A DNA stretch of 64,000 bases from Dyella_B sp035503745 (GCF_035503745.1 NZ_DATJTC010000047.1:108176-172175), one strand, 5' to 3'. Shown: positions 8,336-19,741, counted from the first letter of the stretch. Numbers and translations: made by a program. The notes: generated by a model not told the origin, from the letters alone.

Positions 8336-10870
8336 ATGACGCGAATTCTGAAAGTCCTCCTGCGCTGGCTGCTTATCCTTGGCTTCAGCGGACTCCTGCT
8401 GATCGCCGCCGCCGCCGGGGTGGCCTATTGGCTGGTTTCCCCCCGCCTCCCCTCGGTGGCGGTGCTTAAGGATTACCACATGCAGGTGCCGTTGCGGGTG
8501 CTCACCGCCGACGGCAAGCTGATTGCCACCTTTGGCGAGACCCGCCGCATTCCGGTTTCCATCGACCAGGTGCCGGACATGCTCAAGCATGCGGTGCTTT
8601 CCGCCGAGGACGCCGACTTCTACAGCCACCCCGGCATCGACTGGCGCGGCATTACGCGCGCCGGCTTCCATGTGCTGGCTTCCGGCGGCAACAAGTCCCA
8701 GGGCGGCTCCACCATCACCCAGCAGGTGGCCCGCAACTTCTTCCTGAGTCCGGAAAAGCTGTATTCGCGCAAGCTGATCGAGATGTTCATCGCCCTGCGC
8801 ATCGAGGGCGAGCTGAGCAAGGACCAGATCCTGGAGCTTTATCTCAACAAGATGTTCCTGGGCCACCGTTCCTATGGCGTGGCCGCGGCGGCCGAGTACT
8901 ACTACGGCAAGCAGCTGAACCAGCTGACGGTAGCCCAGTGCGCCGCCATTGCCTCCACCTTCCAGCTGCCCTCGGCGGTCAATCCGCTGACCAACACCCC
9001 GCGCCTGATCGCGCGGCGCAACTGGGTGCTGGGGCAGATGCTGGAGCACAAATACATCAACCAGGCGCAGTACCAGGAAGCCATCAACGCACCCGACGAT
9101 GCCGCGCCGCATGAGCAGCCCATCCAGGTAGATGCGCCGTACCTGGCCGAAATGGCCCGCCTGCAAGCGCTGGACCGGCTGGGCAATGACGCGCTCACCG
9201 AAGGTTATGTCGTCAAGACCACCCTGGTCAGCACGCGCCAGGAGGCCGCCGTGGCGGCCGTGCGCGACGGTCTTTCCATCTACGACCACCGTCACGGCTG
9301 GCGCGGACCCGAGGCGCACGCAGAACTTCCGCCCGGCGCCAGCAATGCCGATTACAGCAGCATGCTTTCCAGCTACACCGACGTCGCCGGCATGACGCCG
9401 GGGCTGGTCATCGCCTCCAGCGCAAGCGAAGCGTCGGTGTATCTGCCCAACCACCAGACCATCCAGCTCAACCTTGCCGCGATGGACTGGGCGCGCCCCT
9501 ACATCAATGAAAGCCGCATGGGCGCCGCTCCCAAGGCGGTCAACGAGGTGCTCAAGCCCGGCGACATCATCCGCGTGATCCACGACGACAAGGGCAACTG
9601 GCAACTCACGCAGATACCCAAGGCGCAGGCCGCATTGGTGTCGCTGGATCCGGAAAATGGCGCGATCCAGTCGCTGGTGGGCGGCTTCAACTTCCAGCGC
9701 AGCAAGTTCAACCGCGCCGTGATGGCGGCACGCCAGCCCGGTTCGAGCTTCAAGCCGTTCATCTATTCGGCCGCGTTCGAGCGTGGTTTCACCGCGGCCT
9801 CGATCATCAACGATGCGCCGCTGGCCCTGCCCGATCCTTCGCAACCGAACGGCCTGTGGACGCCTAGCAACGACGACGACAAGTTCGCCGGTCCCATGCG
9901 CTTGCGCGAAGCGCTGATCGAATCGAAGAACCTGGTGTCCGTGCGACTGCTCGACGCCATCGGCGTGCGCTACGCACGCGATTACGTGACCCGTTTCGGC
10001 TTTCCGCTCGATGCGCTGCCGAACAACCTGTCGATGGCGCTGGGCACCGCATCCGTTTCGCCACTGAGCATGGCGCGCGGGTATGCCGTGTTCGCCAACG
10101 GCGGTTATCTCGTCACGCCGTACTTCATCAACGAAATCGACGATCGCGACGGCAAGCCTGTCTATGTGGCCAACCCGGCGCGCGCCTGCGCCGATTGCCA
10201 GGCGCGGCTGCTGCAGAACAGTCCGCCGGCCCCGCCACCGGCAAGCATGCTCACCAATGGGGTGGCCACGGCCAATGCCTCGACCGCGCCAGCGCCGGCG
10301 AGCAGTGTCGGCATGGCGGGCGAAACTGCCTTGCCCGCCGACGCGCACAATGGCGAGGCCGCTCCCGTGCTGGCGCCGCACGTGATCGACATCCGCAACG
10401 ACTACCTCATCACCTCGCTGATGAAGGACGTGATCACCTCGCCGATGGGCACGGGCTATGCGGCCAAGGTACTCAACCGCCCGGACCTGGCCGGCAAGAC
10501 CGGCTCCACCAACGACCATCGCGATGCCTGGTTCGTCGGCTTCAACGGCGATCTTGCGACCGCGGTCTGGTTTGGCTTTGACGACTTCAGCCCGCTGGGC
10601 AAAGGTGAATTCGGCGCGAAAGCCGCCTTGCCGATCTGGATCGACTACATGGGCGATGCCCTCAAGGGCCTGCCGATGAAAGATCTTGCGATGCCGCCTG
10701 GCATCACCACGGTGCAGATCAATCGTCAGAGCGGCCTGCCGACCTCCTCGGACGACCCGGATGCGATGTCGGAGATCTTCAAAGTCGAGGACGTCGATCG
10801 TCTGCGCAACCAGGCGGCACAGCAGCAGCAACAAAACCAGGATCAACAACAAGCTAACGACATTTTTTAA
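8336..10870 (+). CDS. mrcA: Penicillin-binding protein 1A (class A PBP)
   Basis: A bifunctional peptidoglycan glycosyltransferase/transpeptidase of about 844 residues. An N-terminal membrane anchor (about 5-30) precedes the GT51 domain, with the catalytic Glu in AEDADFYSHPGID and the conserved QGGSTITQQVARN. The transpeptidase domain has SSFK (in RQPGSSFKPFIY), SKN and KTGS (in AGKTGSTNDHRDAWFVGF). A Pro/Ala-rich insert of about 70 residues lies before the KTG motif, and the tail is Gln-rich. The start at 8336 gives MTRILKVLLRWLLIL; an ATG at 8309 is also possible. Neither has a strong ribosome site. Confidence 0.95.
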   Translation: MTRILKVLLRWLLILGFSGLLLIAAAAGVAYWLVSPRLPSVAVLKDYHMQVPLRVLTADGKLIATFGETRRIPVSIDQVPDMLKHAVLSAEDADFYSHPGIDWRGITRAGFHVLASGGNKSQGGSTITQQVARNFFLSPEKLYSRKLIEMFIALRIEGELSKDQILELYLNKMFLGHRSYGVAAAAEYYYGKQLNQLTVAQCAAIASTFQLPSAVNPLTNTPRLIARRNWVLGQMLEHKYINQAQYQEAINAPDDAAPHEQPIQVDAPYLAEMARLQALDRLGNDALTEGYVVKTTLVSTRQEAAVAAVRDGLSIYDHRHGWRGPEAHAELPPGASNADYSSMLSSYTDVAGMTPGLVIASSASEASVYLPNHQTIQLNLAAMDWARPYINESRMGAAPKAVNEVLKPGDIIRVIHDDKGNWQLTQIPKAQAALVSLDPENGAIQSLVGGFNFQRSKFNRAVMAARQPGSSFKPFIYSAAFERGFTAASIINDAPLALPDPSQPNGLWTPSNDDDKFAGPMRLREALIESKNLVSVRLLDAIGVRYARDYVTRFGFPLDALPNNLSMALGTASVSPLSMARGYAVFANGGYLVTPYFINEIDDRDGKPVYVANPARACADCQARLLQNSPPAPPPASMLTNGVATANASTAPAPASSVGMAGETALPADAHNGEAAPVLAPHVIDIRNDYLITSLMKDVITSPMGTGYAAKVLNRPDLAGKTGSTNDHRDAWFVGFNGDLATAVWFGFDDFSPLGKGEFGAKAALPIWIDYMGDALKGLPMKDLAMPPGITTVQINRQSGLPTSSDDPDAMSEIFKVEDVDRLRNQAAQQQQQNQDQQQANDIF

Positions 10871-10917
10871 AATTTTCCGGTAGTCTTGGGTCGACGCTGC
10901 AGCAAAGGGGCCCGGTC

Positions 10918-11595
10918 ATGGCACGAGGCGAGCACCATCGCATCCACGCACACGACCGTGTGCAGCGCAACCGGCTTCGGGTCGCCCAGGAGGCGGCCCG
11001 GCTGATGAGCGAGCACGGCATCCGCGACTTCCATCATGCCAAGCGCAAAGCCGCCGAGCGGCTGGGCGTCCTCGACGAGCAGGCCCTTCCGCGCAATCAC
11101 GAGATTGAACAGGCCCTGCGCGAACACCAGCGCCTGTTCCAGGCCGACAGCCAGCCGCAGTTGTTGCGCACGCGACGCGAAGCGGCGGTCGAAGCGATGC
11201 GCTTCCTGCAGCGCTTCGAACCGCGCCTGGTCGGTGCCGTGCTCGAAGGCACCGCCGATTCGCATTCGGCGGTCTGCCTGCATGTGTTCAGCGACGATCC
11301 CGAAGCGGTCGGCATCTACCTGCGCGAACACGGTGTGCCATACGAAACGCAAACGCGCCGCCTGCGCGCCAGTCGCGAAGAGCAGGCCGAGTATCCGGTG
11401 CTGCTGTTCGCGGCCGACAACCTTCCCTTCGACCTGACCGTGCTTCCGCATGACGCCTTGCGCCAGGCGCCGATCGATCGCATCGACGAGAAGCCGATGC
11501 GACGCGCCTCGCTGGCATCGGTGGAGATCATGCTGGCCGAAGAAGACAGCGAGCAGGACGACTTCGAACGCAAGCTGTCCGCCGCACTGCGCTGA
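10918..11595 (+). CDS. Conserved hypothetical protein
   Basis: A 225-residue, highly charged, soluble protein with no signal peptide or membrane segment. The first 100 residues are helical and basic. The middle (about 105-165) looks like a small alpha/beta domain containing VGAVLEGTADSHSAVCLHVF, faintly reminiscent of nucleotidyltransferase-like folds but without a clear metal motif. AAGGGG eight bases upstream supports the start. It follows PBP1A by 47 bases and is closed by a strong terminator. It appears to be a conserved gammaproteobacterial unknown; I do not assign a function. Confidence 0.75.
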   Translation: MARGEHHRIHAHDRVQRNRLRVAQEAARLMSEHGIRDFHHAKRKAAERLGVLDEQALPRNHEIEQALREHQRLFQADSQPQLLRTRREAAVEAMRFLQRFEPRLVGAVLEGTADSHSAVCLHVFSDDPEAVGIYLREHGVPYETQTRRLRASREEQAEYPVLLFAADNLPFDLTVLPHDALRQAPIDRIDEKPMRRASLASVEIMLAEEDSEQDDFERKLSAALR

Positions 11596-11621
11596 TCTGC
11601 TTTACCGCGATGCCGAAAACG

Positions 11622-11652
11622 AAAAACGCCCGGCCGGAGCCGGGCGTTTTTT
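11622..11652. terminator. Bidirectional intrinsic terminator
   Basis: A 13-bp perfect stem (AAAAACGCCCGGC / GCCGGGCGTTTTT) with loop CGGA. Flanking A and T runs make it work for both the plus-strand gene ending at 11595 and the minus-strand gltA ending at 11674, which converge here. Confidence 0.88.
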
Positions 11653-11673
11653 GCAGGCACCAAGCGCGCTCGA

Positions 11674-12969
<1,296 letters not shown>

Positions 12970-13174
12970 GGAAACCTCCTGCGCTTAGGTCGCCGCCGGG
13001 GACCACCGCATCACGGCAGCGGCCGGCGAAGGAAAGTCACATCGTCGTGTGGGGAAGCGGCGATGCATCTTTTCCATTATCGCACATCGATCCTCAAACA
13101 TCCGAGGGCGAATGGTCATGGATGCCGTACTTATGGACCGTGCGGGCCATGAGCAAAACCATTATGACAAGCGC

Positions 13175-13213
13175 AAAAAAATACAGGGCAGGCGCTGGGC
13201 CTGCCCTGTATTT
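13175..13213 (-). terminator. Intrinsic terminator downstream of rpmE2
   Basis: A 15-bp perfect stem (arms 13179-13193 and 13199-13213, core ACAGGGCAGGC) with a 5-base loop. On the minus strand the stem is followed by a T run (A run at 13175-13181 on plus). It ends transcripts from rpmE2, about 40 bases downstream of its stop. Confidence 0.88.
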
Positions 13214-13252
13214 CGGAGCCGACTTGCCGCTAAGGGCAAGTTTGCAAATGGA

Positions 13253-13498
13253 TTACTTCTGCGCGTAACGGCGGCGGAACTTGTCCACGCGGCCACCGGT
13301 GTCCATAACCTTCTGCTTGCCGGTGTAGAACGGGTGCGAGTGGCTGGAGATATCCACCTTGACCAGCGGGTACTCGTTGCCGTCTTCCCACTTGATGGTT
13401 TCCTTGGTCGCGATCGTCGAGCGCGTCAGGAACGCGAACTCGGACGACAGGTCCTGGAACACCACCTGGCGGTAATTCGGATGGATATCGGGCTTCAT
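13253..13498 (-). CDS. rpmE2: 50S ribosomal protein L31 type B
   Basis: An 81-residue protein starting MKPDIHPNYRQVVFQD, the signature of bacterial L31. It lacks the CxxC zinc ligands of the standard form and has the TRSTIATKETIKWEDG insert, so it is the zinc-free type B paralogue (YkgM-like). In several bacteria these substitute for the zinc form under zinc limitation, under Zur control; I could not identify a Zur box by eye. The start at 13498 is set by family length. A single gene with its own terminator. Confidence 0.94.
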   Translation of the reverse strand: MKPDIHPNYRQVVFQDLSSEFAFLTRSTIATKETIKWEDGNEYPLVKVDISSHSHPFYTGKQKVMDTGGRVDKFRRRYAQK

Positions 13499-13584
13499 GA
13501 CGGACTCAAAGCGGTGGGTGAAAAGAGCGGCATTATAGCGACCTTCCAAAACCCCGGTCAACCGACCCGATACCCTGGCAGCGG

Positions 13585-14517
13585 CTACGATGCCCCCAGG
13601 GCCCGCCGCACCATGCCGGCGAACTTGGCCTGGTCCAGCTCCAGCACCACGTTGGCCCGGGCGGGAAGCTTGAGGCGGTCACCCCAGTCCACCACGGTCG
13701 CGCCGCGGGTGAGGCGACCGTCCAGTTCCACGCCGACGTGACGGCGCTCGCTGCGCTTGACCACGGTAGGGTCGATCGCCACCGCCATCGCCAACGCGTC
13801 GGCCGCAATGATGCCGCGGCGCCCTCGCTCGCGATTGGTATTGCGCGCCACCTGGAACACGCGCCCGAAGAACGCCGCGCGCCGGTCACCGGTGGCCAGC
13901 CACTCATCGAATTCGGATTCGTCGAACGCATGCCGCAGAGTCAGCTCCCAGTCGACCAGGTCGAAGTCGGGAAAGCCTTCGAACACGATATGGGCCGCTT
14001 CGGGGTCGAAGCCCACGTTGAATTCCGCCGGCACGCGGCCGGTGTTGCCATGGCCGGTGACCGCACCGCCCATCACCACCAGGCGCTTCACGCGCCGAGG
14101 CAGCGTCGGGTCGAGCTTGAGCGCCAACGCCAGGTTGGTGAGCGGGGCCAGCGCCACCAGGGTGATCTCGCCCGGGCGTTCGCGGGTCAGGCGCAGCAGG
14201 GCCAGTGCGGCGTGCTCGTCGGCGACCCGGCTTTCCGGCTCGGAAAAACCCACGTCACCCAGGCCGTCACGGCCATGCACGAAGGCAGCATCTTCTTCCG
14301 GCAGGCGTACCAGCGGCGACGGGCAACCGGCGAACACCGGCGTAGCACCGCCCACCAGGTCCACCAGCGTGCGCGCATTGCGCACCGTATGGGCAAGACC
14401 GACGTTGCCGGCGGCGATGCTCAAGCCGAGCACCTCGGCATGCGCGTGCGCCATCAGGATCGCCAGCGCATCGTCCACGCCGGGATCGGTATCGATGAAG
14501 AGTTGCGGTGTGCTCAT
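13585..14517 (-). CDS. Inosine-uridine preferring nucleoside hydrolase family protein
   Basis: A 310-residue hydrolase that cleaves the N-glycosidic bond of ribonucleosides for purine/pyrimidine salvage. The N-terminal DTDPGVDDA (about residues 9-17) is the calcium-binding signature of the family. A VVMGGAV segment and GFDPEAAHIVFEG supply further conserved active-site loops. The substrate range (purine, pyrimidine or ribosylnicotinamide) cannot be told from the sequence. It is monocistronic on the minus strand. Confidence 0.92.
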   Translation of the reverse strand: MSTPQLFIDTDPGVDDALAILMAHAHAEVLGLSIAAGNVGLAHTVRNARTLVDLVGGATPVFAGCPSPLVRLPEEDAAFVHGRDGLGDVGFSEPESRVADEHAALALLRLTRERPGEITLVALAPLTNLALALKLDPTLPRRVKRLVVMGGAVTGHGNTGRVPAEFNVGFDPEAAHIVFEGFPDFDLVDWELTLRHAFDESEFDEWLATGDRRAAFFGRVFQVARNTNRERGRRGIIAADALAMAVAIDPTVVKRSERRHVGVELDGRLTRGATVVDWGDRLKLPARANVVLELDQAKFAGMVRRALGAS

Positions 14518-14918
14518 GATTTAAGGAAGTGGAAACCCTGGAATTGGGAATACTAAACGAAGAGCAGAAAAGTAGGCATTTCCTGCGCGCGCCGTAGCCA
14601 TGCGCATATTTTTGCCGCAAGAGGCTATTGCTTGAGCGCCGGGGCCTGAGTCCACCGCTGTGGACGACGAAACCTCCGAACGCCTCTTCAAGGGTAACGG
14701 CACCGGCGATTGATCGATGACTTACCCCGAGGATACAAGGCCAACGCTTTAAAGCGTGGTCGCAGTCGCAACGGGTGTCGATCCAAGGATCAAGTCGCGC
14801 TGTCTTGACGTGTTGCATCAATCGTAAGGCGGCCGGTTTCGGAACAAGGTGCCGGTGACGCCCCTTAAAACGAGGTTTGGCACTGCAGCTTGATCGACGT
14901 GGCCACGCACACAACCTC
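14518..14918. other. Intergenic stretch without a recognisable gene
   Basis: Four hundred bases between the nucleoside hydrolase start and the recG stop. Open frames here are short, have no ribosome sites and no recognisable products. It presumably contains the nucleoside hydrolase promoter; nothing else is evident. Confidence 0.4.
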
Positions 14919-17084
14919 TCATGCGCCGGCATAACGCGCGGCACCGCCGATCCAGCGCTCGATCAGCCGCCCTGCCTGCTCGGCATGCTGCGCCAGCATC
15001 TGCTCGCCCACGCGCTGCACGGCGGGCAACAGGTGCGCATCGCGGGCCAGATCGGCCATGCGGAAACTGAGCTGACCAGTCTGGCGCGTACCGAGCACCT
15101 CGCCGGGGCCGCGCAGTTCCAGATCCTTTTCGGCGATGCGAAAGCCATCGTTGGTTTCGCGCATCACTTGCAGGCGTTCGCGTGCAAGCTGACCCAGCGG
15201 CGGCTGATAGAGCAACACGCAATTGGACGCCACCGCGCCGCGCCCCACGCGTCCGCGCAGCTGATGCAATTGCGCAAGACCCAGGCGCTCGCTGTTCTCG
15301 ATCACCATCAGGCTGGCATTGGGCACGTCCACGCCAACCTCGATCACCGTGGTGGCCACCAGCACCGCCAGCTCGCCGCGCTTGAATGCATCCATCACCG
15401 CCTGCTTTTCTTTCGGCTTCATGCGTCCATGAATCAAGCCCACGCGGCAGTCGGTGAGTGCGTGGGTGAGTTCGGCATGCGCCGCCTCGGCGGCTTGTGC
15501 GCGCAGCTGTTCGGATTCCTCGATCAGCGTGCAGACCCAATAGGCCTGCCGGCCTTCCATGCACGCGGCGTGGATACGCTCGATCACGTCGATACGGCGC
15601 GCGTTGGAAATGGCGATGGTCTGCACGGGCGTGCGTCCCGGCGGCAGTTCGTCGATGGCGGATATGTCGAGGTCGGCGTAAGCGCTCATGGCCAGCGTGC
15701 GCGGAATGGGGGTTGCGGTCAGCACCAGCTGATGCGGCGCCAGTTCACCTTCCAGGCCTTTGTCGCGCAGGGCCAATCGCTGTTGCACGCCGAAGCGGTG
15801 CTGTTCGTCGACGATCACCAGGCCCAGGCGCGCGAATTGGACGCCTTCCTGCATCAGCGCATGTGTACCGATCACCACCGCGGCACCCTGCGCCACCCGT
15901 TGCATGGCCTGCTGGCGCGCCTTTCCCTGCTGCTTGCCGGCCAGCCATTCGACCGCGATATCCATGGGATCCAGCCAATGCCGGAAATTGCGCAGGTGTT
16001 GTTCGGCCAGCAATTCCGTCGGTGCCATCAGCGCGACTTGATAACCCGCTTCCACCGCGGCAAGCGCGGCCGCGCAGGCTACTGCCGTTTTGCCCGAACC
16101 GACATCACCCTGGACCAGGCGAAGCATCGGCTGCGGTTGTGAAATATCGGCGGCCACTTCCCGGATGACCCGCTGCTGCGCCGGGGTCAGCGTAAAAGGA
16201 AGCTGCTTGAGCCAACGCTTTTGCAACGCACCCGGACCTTTCACCATCGGTGCGCGACGCTCGCGCACCGCCGCGCGCAAGCGCTTGAGGCTCATGTGCT
16301 GCGTGAGCAGTTCTTCAAAAGCCAGGCGCTGCTGCGCAGGATGCCGTCCCTGCGTCAGTTGATCGATGCGCGCATCCGGCGGCGGCCGATGCACATACAG
16401 CAGCGCGCCGCGCAGCGAGGTCAGGCCGCATTCGGCGCACAGCGCGGGGGGAATCAGTTCGAGCTGGTCATCGGCGGGCAACAGTTGCAGTGCCTTGGCG
16501 ACGACGCCGCCCAGGCGCTTTTGTCCCAGCCCTTCGGTGGTGGGATAAACCGGATTCAAGCACTCATCCATGACCACGTCGGCATGGTCCGCCAGGCGCT
16601 GGTACTGCGGATGCACCATTTCCAGGCTGCCCGAACCCTGGCGCACCTCGCCGTAACAGAGCAGGCGCACGCCGGGGCGCAATGGCTCGGCCTGCGCGCG
16701 ATTGAAATGGAAGAAGCGCAGCAGCAGCGTTTCCATCGCGCCGTCGCCGATCGCCACTTTCAACTGGGGGCGGTAGCGATAGGTCTTGTCGACCGCCTCG
16801 ACCGTACCTACCACCTGCACGCGCATACCCGGGCGAAGATCCGCCAGCGGCGTGACGCGCGTGCGGTCTTCATAGCGCAACGGCAGGTGGAACCACAGAT
16901 CCTGCACGCGGTGCAGACCTAATCGCCCAAGCATCTCCACCAGGGCCGGACCGACGCCGCCAAGCGCCGACACGGGCAACTTGCCCGGATCGGCCACGGT
17001 TTCAGTCGAGGTGCGAGGTTTACTTGCCGCCATCGTTGCAAGACTAACCGAGCGCGGCGGCGTGCGGGGCGTCATGGCCGACAC
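14919..17084 (-). CDS. recG: ATP-dependent DNA helicase RecG
   Basis: A superfamily 2 helicase of up to 721 residues that reverses stalled replication forks and migrates branched DNA. An N-terminal wedge/OB domain (about 60-160, LWFHLPLRYEDRT) is followed by Walker A GDVGSGKTAVA, the DEQH box VDEQHRFGVQQR, motif III LTATPIPRT, and the C-terminal helicase half with QLRGRVGRG. The frame opens at a GTG (17084). ATGs at 17075 and 17033 are alternatives, the last giving 704 residues, closer to the family norm. It follows spoT and ridA, as in related genomes. Confidence 0.95.
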   Translation of the reverse strand: MSAMTPRTPPRSVSLATMAASKPRTSTETVADPGKLPVSALGGVGPALVEMLGRLGLHRVQDLWFHLPLRYEDRTRVTPLADLRPGMRVQVVGTVEAVDKTYRYRPQLKVAIGDGAMETLLLRFFHFNRAQAEPLRPGVRLLCYGEVRQGSGSLEMVHPQYQRLADHADVVMDECLNPVYPTTEGLGQKRLGGVVAKALQLLPADDQLELIPPALCAECGLTSLRGALLYVHRPPPDARIDQLTQGRHPAQQRLAFEELLTQHMSLKRLRAAVRERRAPMVKGPGALQKRWLKQLPFTLTPAQQRVIREVAADISQPQPMLRLVQGDVGSGKTAVACAAALAAVEAGYQVALMAPTELLAEQHLRNFRHWLDPMDIAVEWLAGKQQGKARQQAMQRVAQGAAVVIGTHALMQEGVQFARLGLVIVDEQHRFGVQQRLALRDKGLEGELAPHQLVLTATPIPRTLAMSAYADLDISAIDELPPGRTPVQTIAISNARRIDVIERIHAACMEGRQAYWVCTLIEESEQLRAQAAEAAHAELTHALTDCRVGLIHGRMKPKEKQAVMDAFKRGELAVLVATTVIEVGVDVPNASLMVIENSERLGLAQLHQLRGRVGRGAVASNCVLLYQPPLGQLARERLQVMRETNDGFRIAEKDLELRGPGEVLGTRQTGQLSFRMADLARDAHLLPAVQRVGEQMLAQHAEQAGRLIERWIGGAARYAGA

Positions 17085-17113
17085 ATGCTGTCAGCGATGT
17101 ACCCGGCAATCGA

Positions 17114-17497
17114 TCAGCCGAGCACCATGATCGCATCGACCTCGACCTGCGCGCCTTTGGGCAGGCCCGATACTTCGATGGTGGAGCGCGCCGGATAGGG
17201 CTGCTGGAAGTATTCGCCCATCACGGCGTTGACCGCGGCGAAGTTGGCCAGATCCGTCACGTAGATGCCCACGCGCACGATCTGTGCGAGCGATCCGCCA
17301 GCGGCTTGCGCGACGGCGAGAAGGTTGTCGAACACGCGACGCGTCTGTGTGCTGATATCGCCTTCCACCAGTGCGCCGGTGGCCGGATCAAGCGGAATCT
17401 GGCCTGAGAAGTACACGGTGTCGCCCGCGCGCACGGCTTGCGAATACGGGCCGATGGCGGCGGGAGCCTGGTCAGTGGCGATGATGGTGCGGGACAT
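17114..17497 (-). CDS. ridA: 2-iminobutanoate/2-iminopropanoate deaminase (RidA/YjgF)
   Basis: A 127-residue RidA that hydrolyses reactive enamine/imine intermediates released by PLP enzymes such as threonine dehydratase. It starts MSRTIIATDQAPAAIGPYSQA. The conserved GPYSQAV, FSGQIPLDP and RSTIEVSGLPKGAQVEVD, with the substrate-binding Arg, are all present. The start at 17497 matches the family length; upstream frame extends into spoT's 3' flank. It lies between spoT and recG. Confidence 0.95.
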   Translation of the reverse strand: MSRTIIATDQAPAAIGPYSQAVRAGDTVYFSGQIPLDPATGALVEGDISTQTRRVFDNLLAVAQAAGGSLAQIVRVGIYVTDLANFAAVNAVMGEYFQQPYPARSTIEVSGLPKGAQVEVDAIMVLG

Positions 17498-17578
17498 GGG
17501 GACGATCCGGCTGGGGAAAAGCGCAGTGTAATTGCCCTCGCGGCGGCTGCGTAGCACCCTTGGACGCCAGGCCTGGCG

Positions 17579-19741
17579 CTACAGCGGATAGCGATACGCC
17601 CCGCTCACCACACCGGTGCGGCGCACGCGCCGGATCACTTCGGCCAGATGCTTGCGATTTTTCACTTCGATGGTGAACAACAAGGTGGCAGCCGCCAGGT
17701 CGCGCTCGACGTATTCGACGTTTTCGATGTTGGAATCGGCCGCCGCGATCGCCGCCGCCACCGTGGCCAGCACGCCTGGACGATTGATGACTTCGATGCG
17801 CAATTCGGCGCGGTAATCGCCCTGTACGTCGCGATCCCATTCAATCGCCACGCAGCGCTCGGGCGATTTTCGCAGCTCCACCACATTGGGACATTCGGTG
17901 CGATGCACCACGATGCCCTTGCCTGGCGAGAGGTAGCCGATGATGTCGTCGCCCGGCAGCGGATGGCAGCAGTTGGCAAAGCTCAGCACGCCACGCTCGG
18001 CGCCGGTAATGCGGATGTTTTCCGCCTGATGCGGCGCGGCCGTGCCGCGCGCCGTCGTGCCCCGCGAGGCCACCAGCTGGCCGGCGACCTGGTCGGGCAT
18101 GCGATTGCCGAGCGCGATGTCGGAAAGCAATTCCTCCAGGCGCTTGAACTTGGATTTCTGCAGGAAGCGCTCCAGCGCCGCCGGCGCGATCGCATCGAGG
18201 CTGGTGCCTAGCGCATCGAGCGCGCGGTCGAGCATGCGATGGCCAAAATCCACCGCATCTTCGTGCTGCAGATGCTTAAGGTATTGACGGATCGCGGTGC
18301 GTGCCTTGCCGGTGACCACGAATTCAAGCCATGCGGGGTTCGGCACCGCCGATGGCGCGGTGATGATCTCCACCAGCTGCCCCGACTCCAGCCGCGTGCG
18401 CAACGGCAGCAGTTTCTTGTCCACACGCGCGGCCACGGCGTGATCGCCCACGTCGGTGTGCACCGCGTAGGCGAAATCCAGTGCGGTGGCATTGCGCGGC
18501 AACGAAAGAATGTCGCCGCGCGGGGTAAACAGATACGTTTCGTCCGGAAACAGATCGATCTTGACGTTTTCGATGAATTCCGCAGCCGATGGCGTGTTGG
18601 CCTGGCTGTCGGCAAGCGCGGAAAGCCACTCGCGCGCACGCGCCTGGGCGCTGTTGGCCGGACCGCTGTCGGTCTTGTACGCCCAGTGCGCGGCCACGCC
18701 GCGTTCGGCCACCGAATCCATTTCCTCGGTGCGCACCTGCACTTCGATGGGTGCGCCGAACGGCCCCAGCAACACGGTATGCAACGACTGGTAACCGTTG
18801 GCCTTGGGGATGGCGATGAAATCCTTGAAGCGGCGATCGACCGGCTTGTACAGCGCATGCACGACGCCCAGCGCCATGTAGCAGCTCATCGCACTGTCGG
18901 TGACGACACGAAAGCCGTACACGTCCATCAATTGGGCAAAGCTTTTGTGCTCGTTGCGCATCTTCGAATAGATGCTCCACGGCGACTTGATCCGCCCGAC
19001 CACGCGCACGGGAATGCGCTCTTCGACCAGCCGCGCGGTCAGCGCCCCTTCGATGCGTCCCATCGCTTCGCGCCGATTACCGAGCGCGGCGCGGATGCGT
19101 TCGCTGATCACGCGATAACGATCGGGATGGAGCGCGCGAAAGCCCAGGTCCTGCAGCTCCGCCTTGATCTTGTTCATGCCAAGGCGCTGCGCGATCGGCG
19201 CATAGATTTCCAGCGTTTCGCGCGCGATGCGCCGGCGCGAATCGGCATCCTTGGCGCCCAGCGTGCGCATGTTGTGCAGGCGGTCGGCGAGCTTGATCAG
19301 GATCACGCGCAGGTCGCGCGCCATCGCCAGCAGCATCTTGCGGAAACTTTCGGCGTCGGCCTCCTGGCGGCTGCTGAAGCGCATCTTGTCGAGCTTGGTG
19401 ACGCCGTCGACCAATTCGGCCACCGGTTCGCCGAATTCCCCGGCCAGCTCAGTGCGGCTGAGCTCGGTGTCTTCCAGCGTGTCGTGCAGGATCGCGGCGA
19501 TGATCGTTTCGGCATCCATGCCGAACTCGGCCAGGATGCCAGCCACGGCAATCGGGTGCGTGATGTACGGCTCGCCGCTCTTGCGGGTCTGCCCTTCATG
19601 CGCGACGGCGCCCACCTGATAGGCGCGCAACACCCGGGCCACGTTCTGTTCGGGGAGGTAGGCGATGCGCTCTTTCAGCGCCAGCACGTAGGGCGGCAGC
19701 GTGGACGTATCCTCCGAAGCGGGATGCGTAGCCGCCGGCAT
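17579..19741 (-). CDS. spoT: Bifunctional (p)ppGpp synthetase/hydrolase SpoT
   Basis: A 720-residue RSH enzyme controlling the stringent response. The N-terminal HD hydrolase domain is intact (H in ITHPIAVAGIL and the HDTLEDT motif), so hydrolysis is expected. The synthetase domain contains MDVYGFRVVTD and IAIPKANGYQSLHT. A TGS domain (about 400-460, YLFTPRGDILSLPRNATALDFAYAVH) and a C-terminal ACT domain (about 640-720) follow. It sits downstream of rpoZ, the usual spo operon order. Confidence 0.96.
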   Translation of the reverse strand: MPAATHPASEDTSTLPPYVLALKERIAYLPEQNVARVLRAYQVGAVAHEGQTRKSGEPYITHPIAVAGILAEFGMDAETIIAAILHDTLEDTELSRTELAGEFGEPVAELVDGVTKLDKMRFSSRQEADAESFRKMLLAMARDLRVILIKLADRLHNMRTLGAKDADSRRRIARETLEIYAPIAQRLGMNKIKAELQDLGFRALHPDRYRVISERIRAALGNRREAMGRIEGALTARLVEERIPVRVVGRIKSPWSIYSKMRNEHKSFAQLMDVYGFRVVTDSAMSCYMALGVVHALYKPVDRRFKDFIAIPKANGYQSLHTVLLGPFGAPIEVQVRTEEMDSVAERGVAAHWAYKTDSGPANSAQARAREWLSALADSQANTPSAAEFIENVKIDLFPDETYLFTPRGDILSLPRNATALDFAYAVHTDVGDHAVAARVDKKLLPLRTRLESGQLVEIITAPSAVPNPAWLEFVVTGKARTAIRQYLKHLQHEDAVDFGHRMLDRALDALGTSLDAIAPAALERFLQKSKFKRLEELLSDIALGNRMPDQVAGQLVASRGTTARGTAAPHQAENIRITGAERGVLSFANCCHPLPGDDIIGYLSPGKGIVVHRTECPNVVELRKSPERCVAIEWDRDVQGDYRAELRIEVINRPGVLATVAAAIAAADSNIENVEYVERDLAAATLLFTIEVKNRKHLAEVIRRVRRTGVVSGAYRYPL

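Noticed and set aside
8315..10852. Minus-strand open frame of about 845 codons opposite the PBP1A gene
   Set aside because: PBP1A shows every catalytic motif. The opposite frame has no family features and is a GC-bias shadow.
14877..16142. Plus-strand frame of about 420 codons opposite recG
   Set aside because: RecG helicase motifs are intact on the other strand. The plus frame is His/Gln/Ala-rich with no domain.
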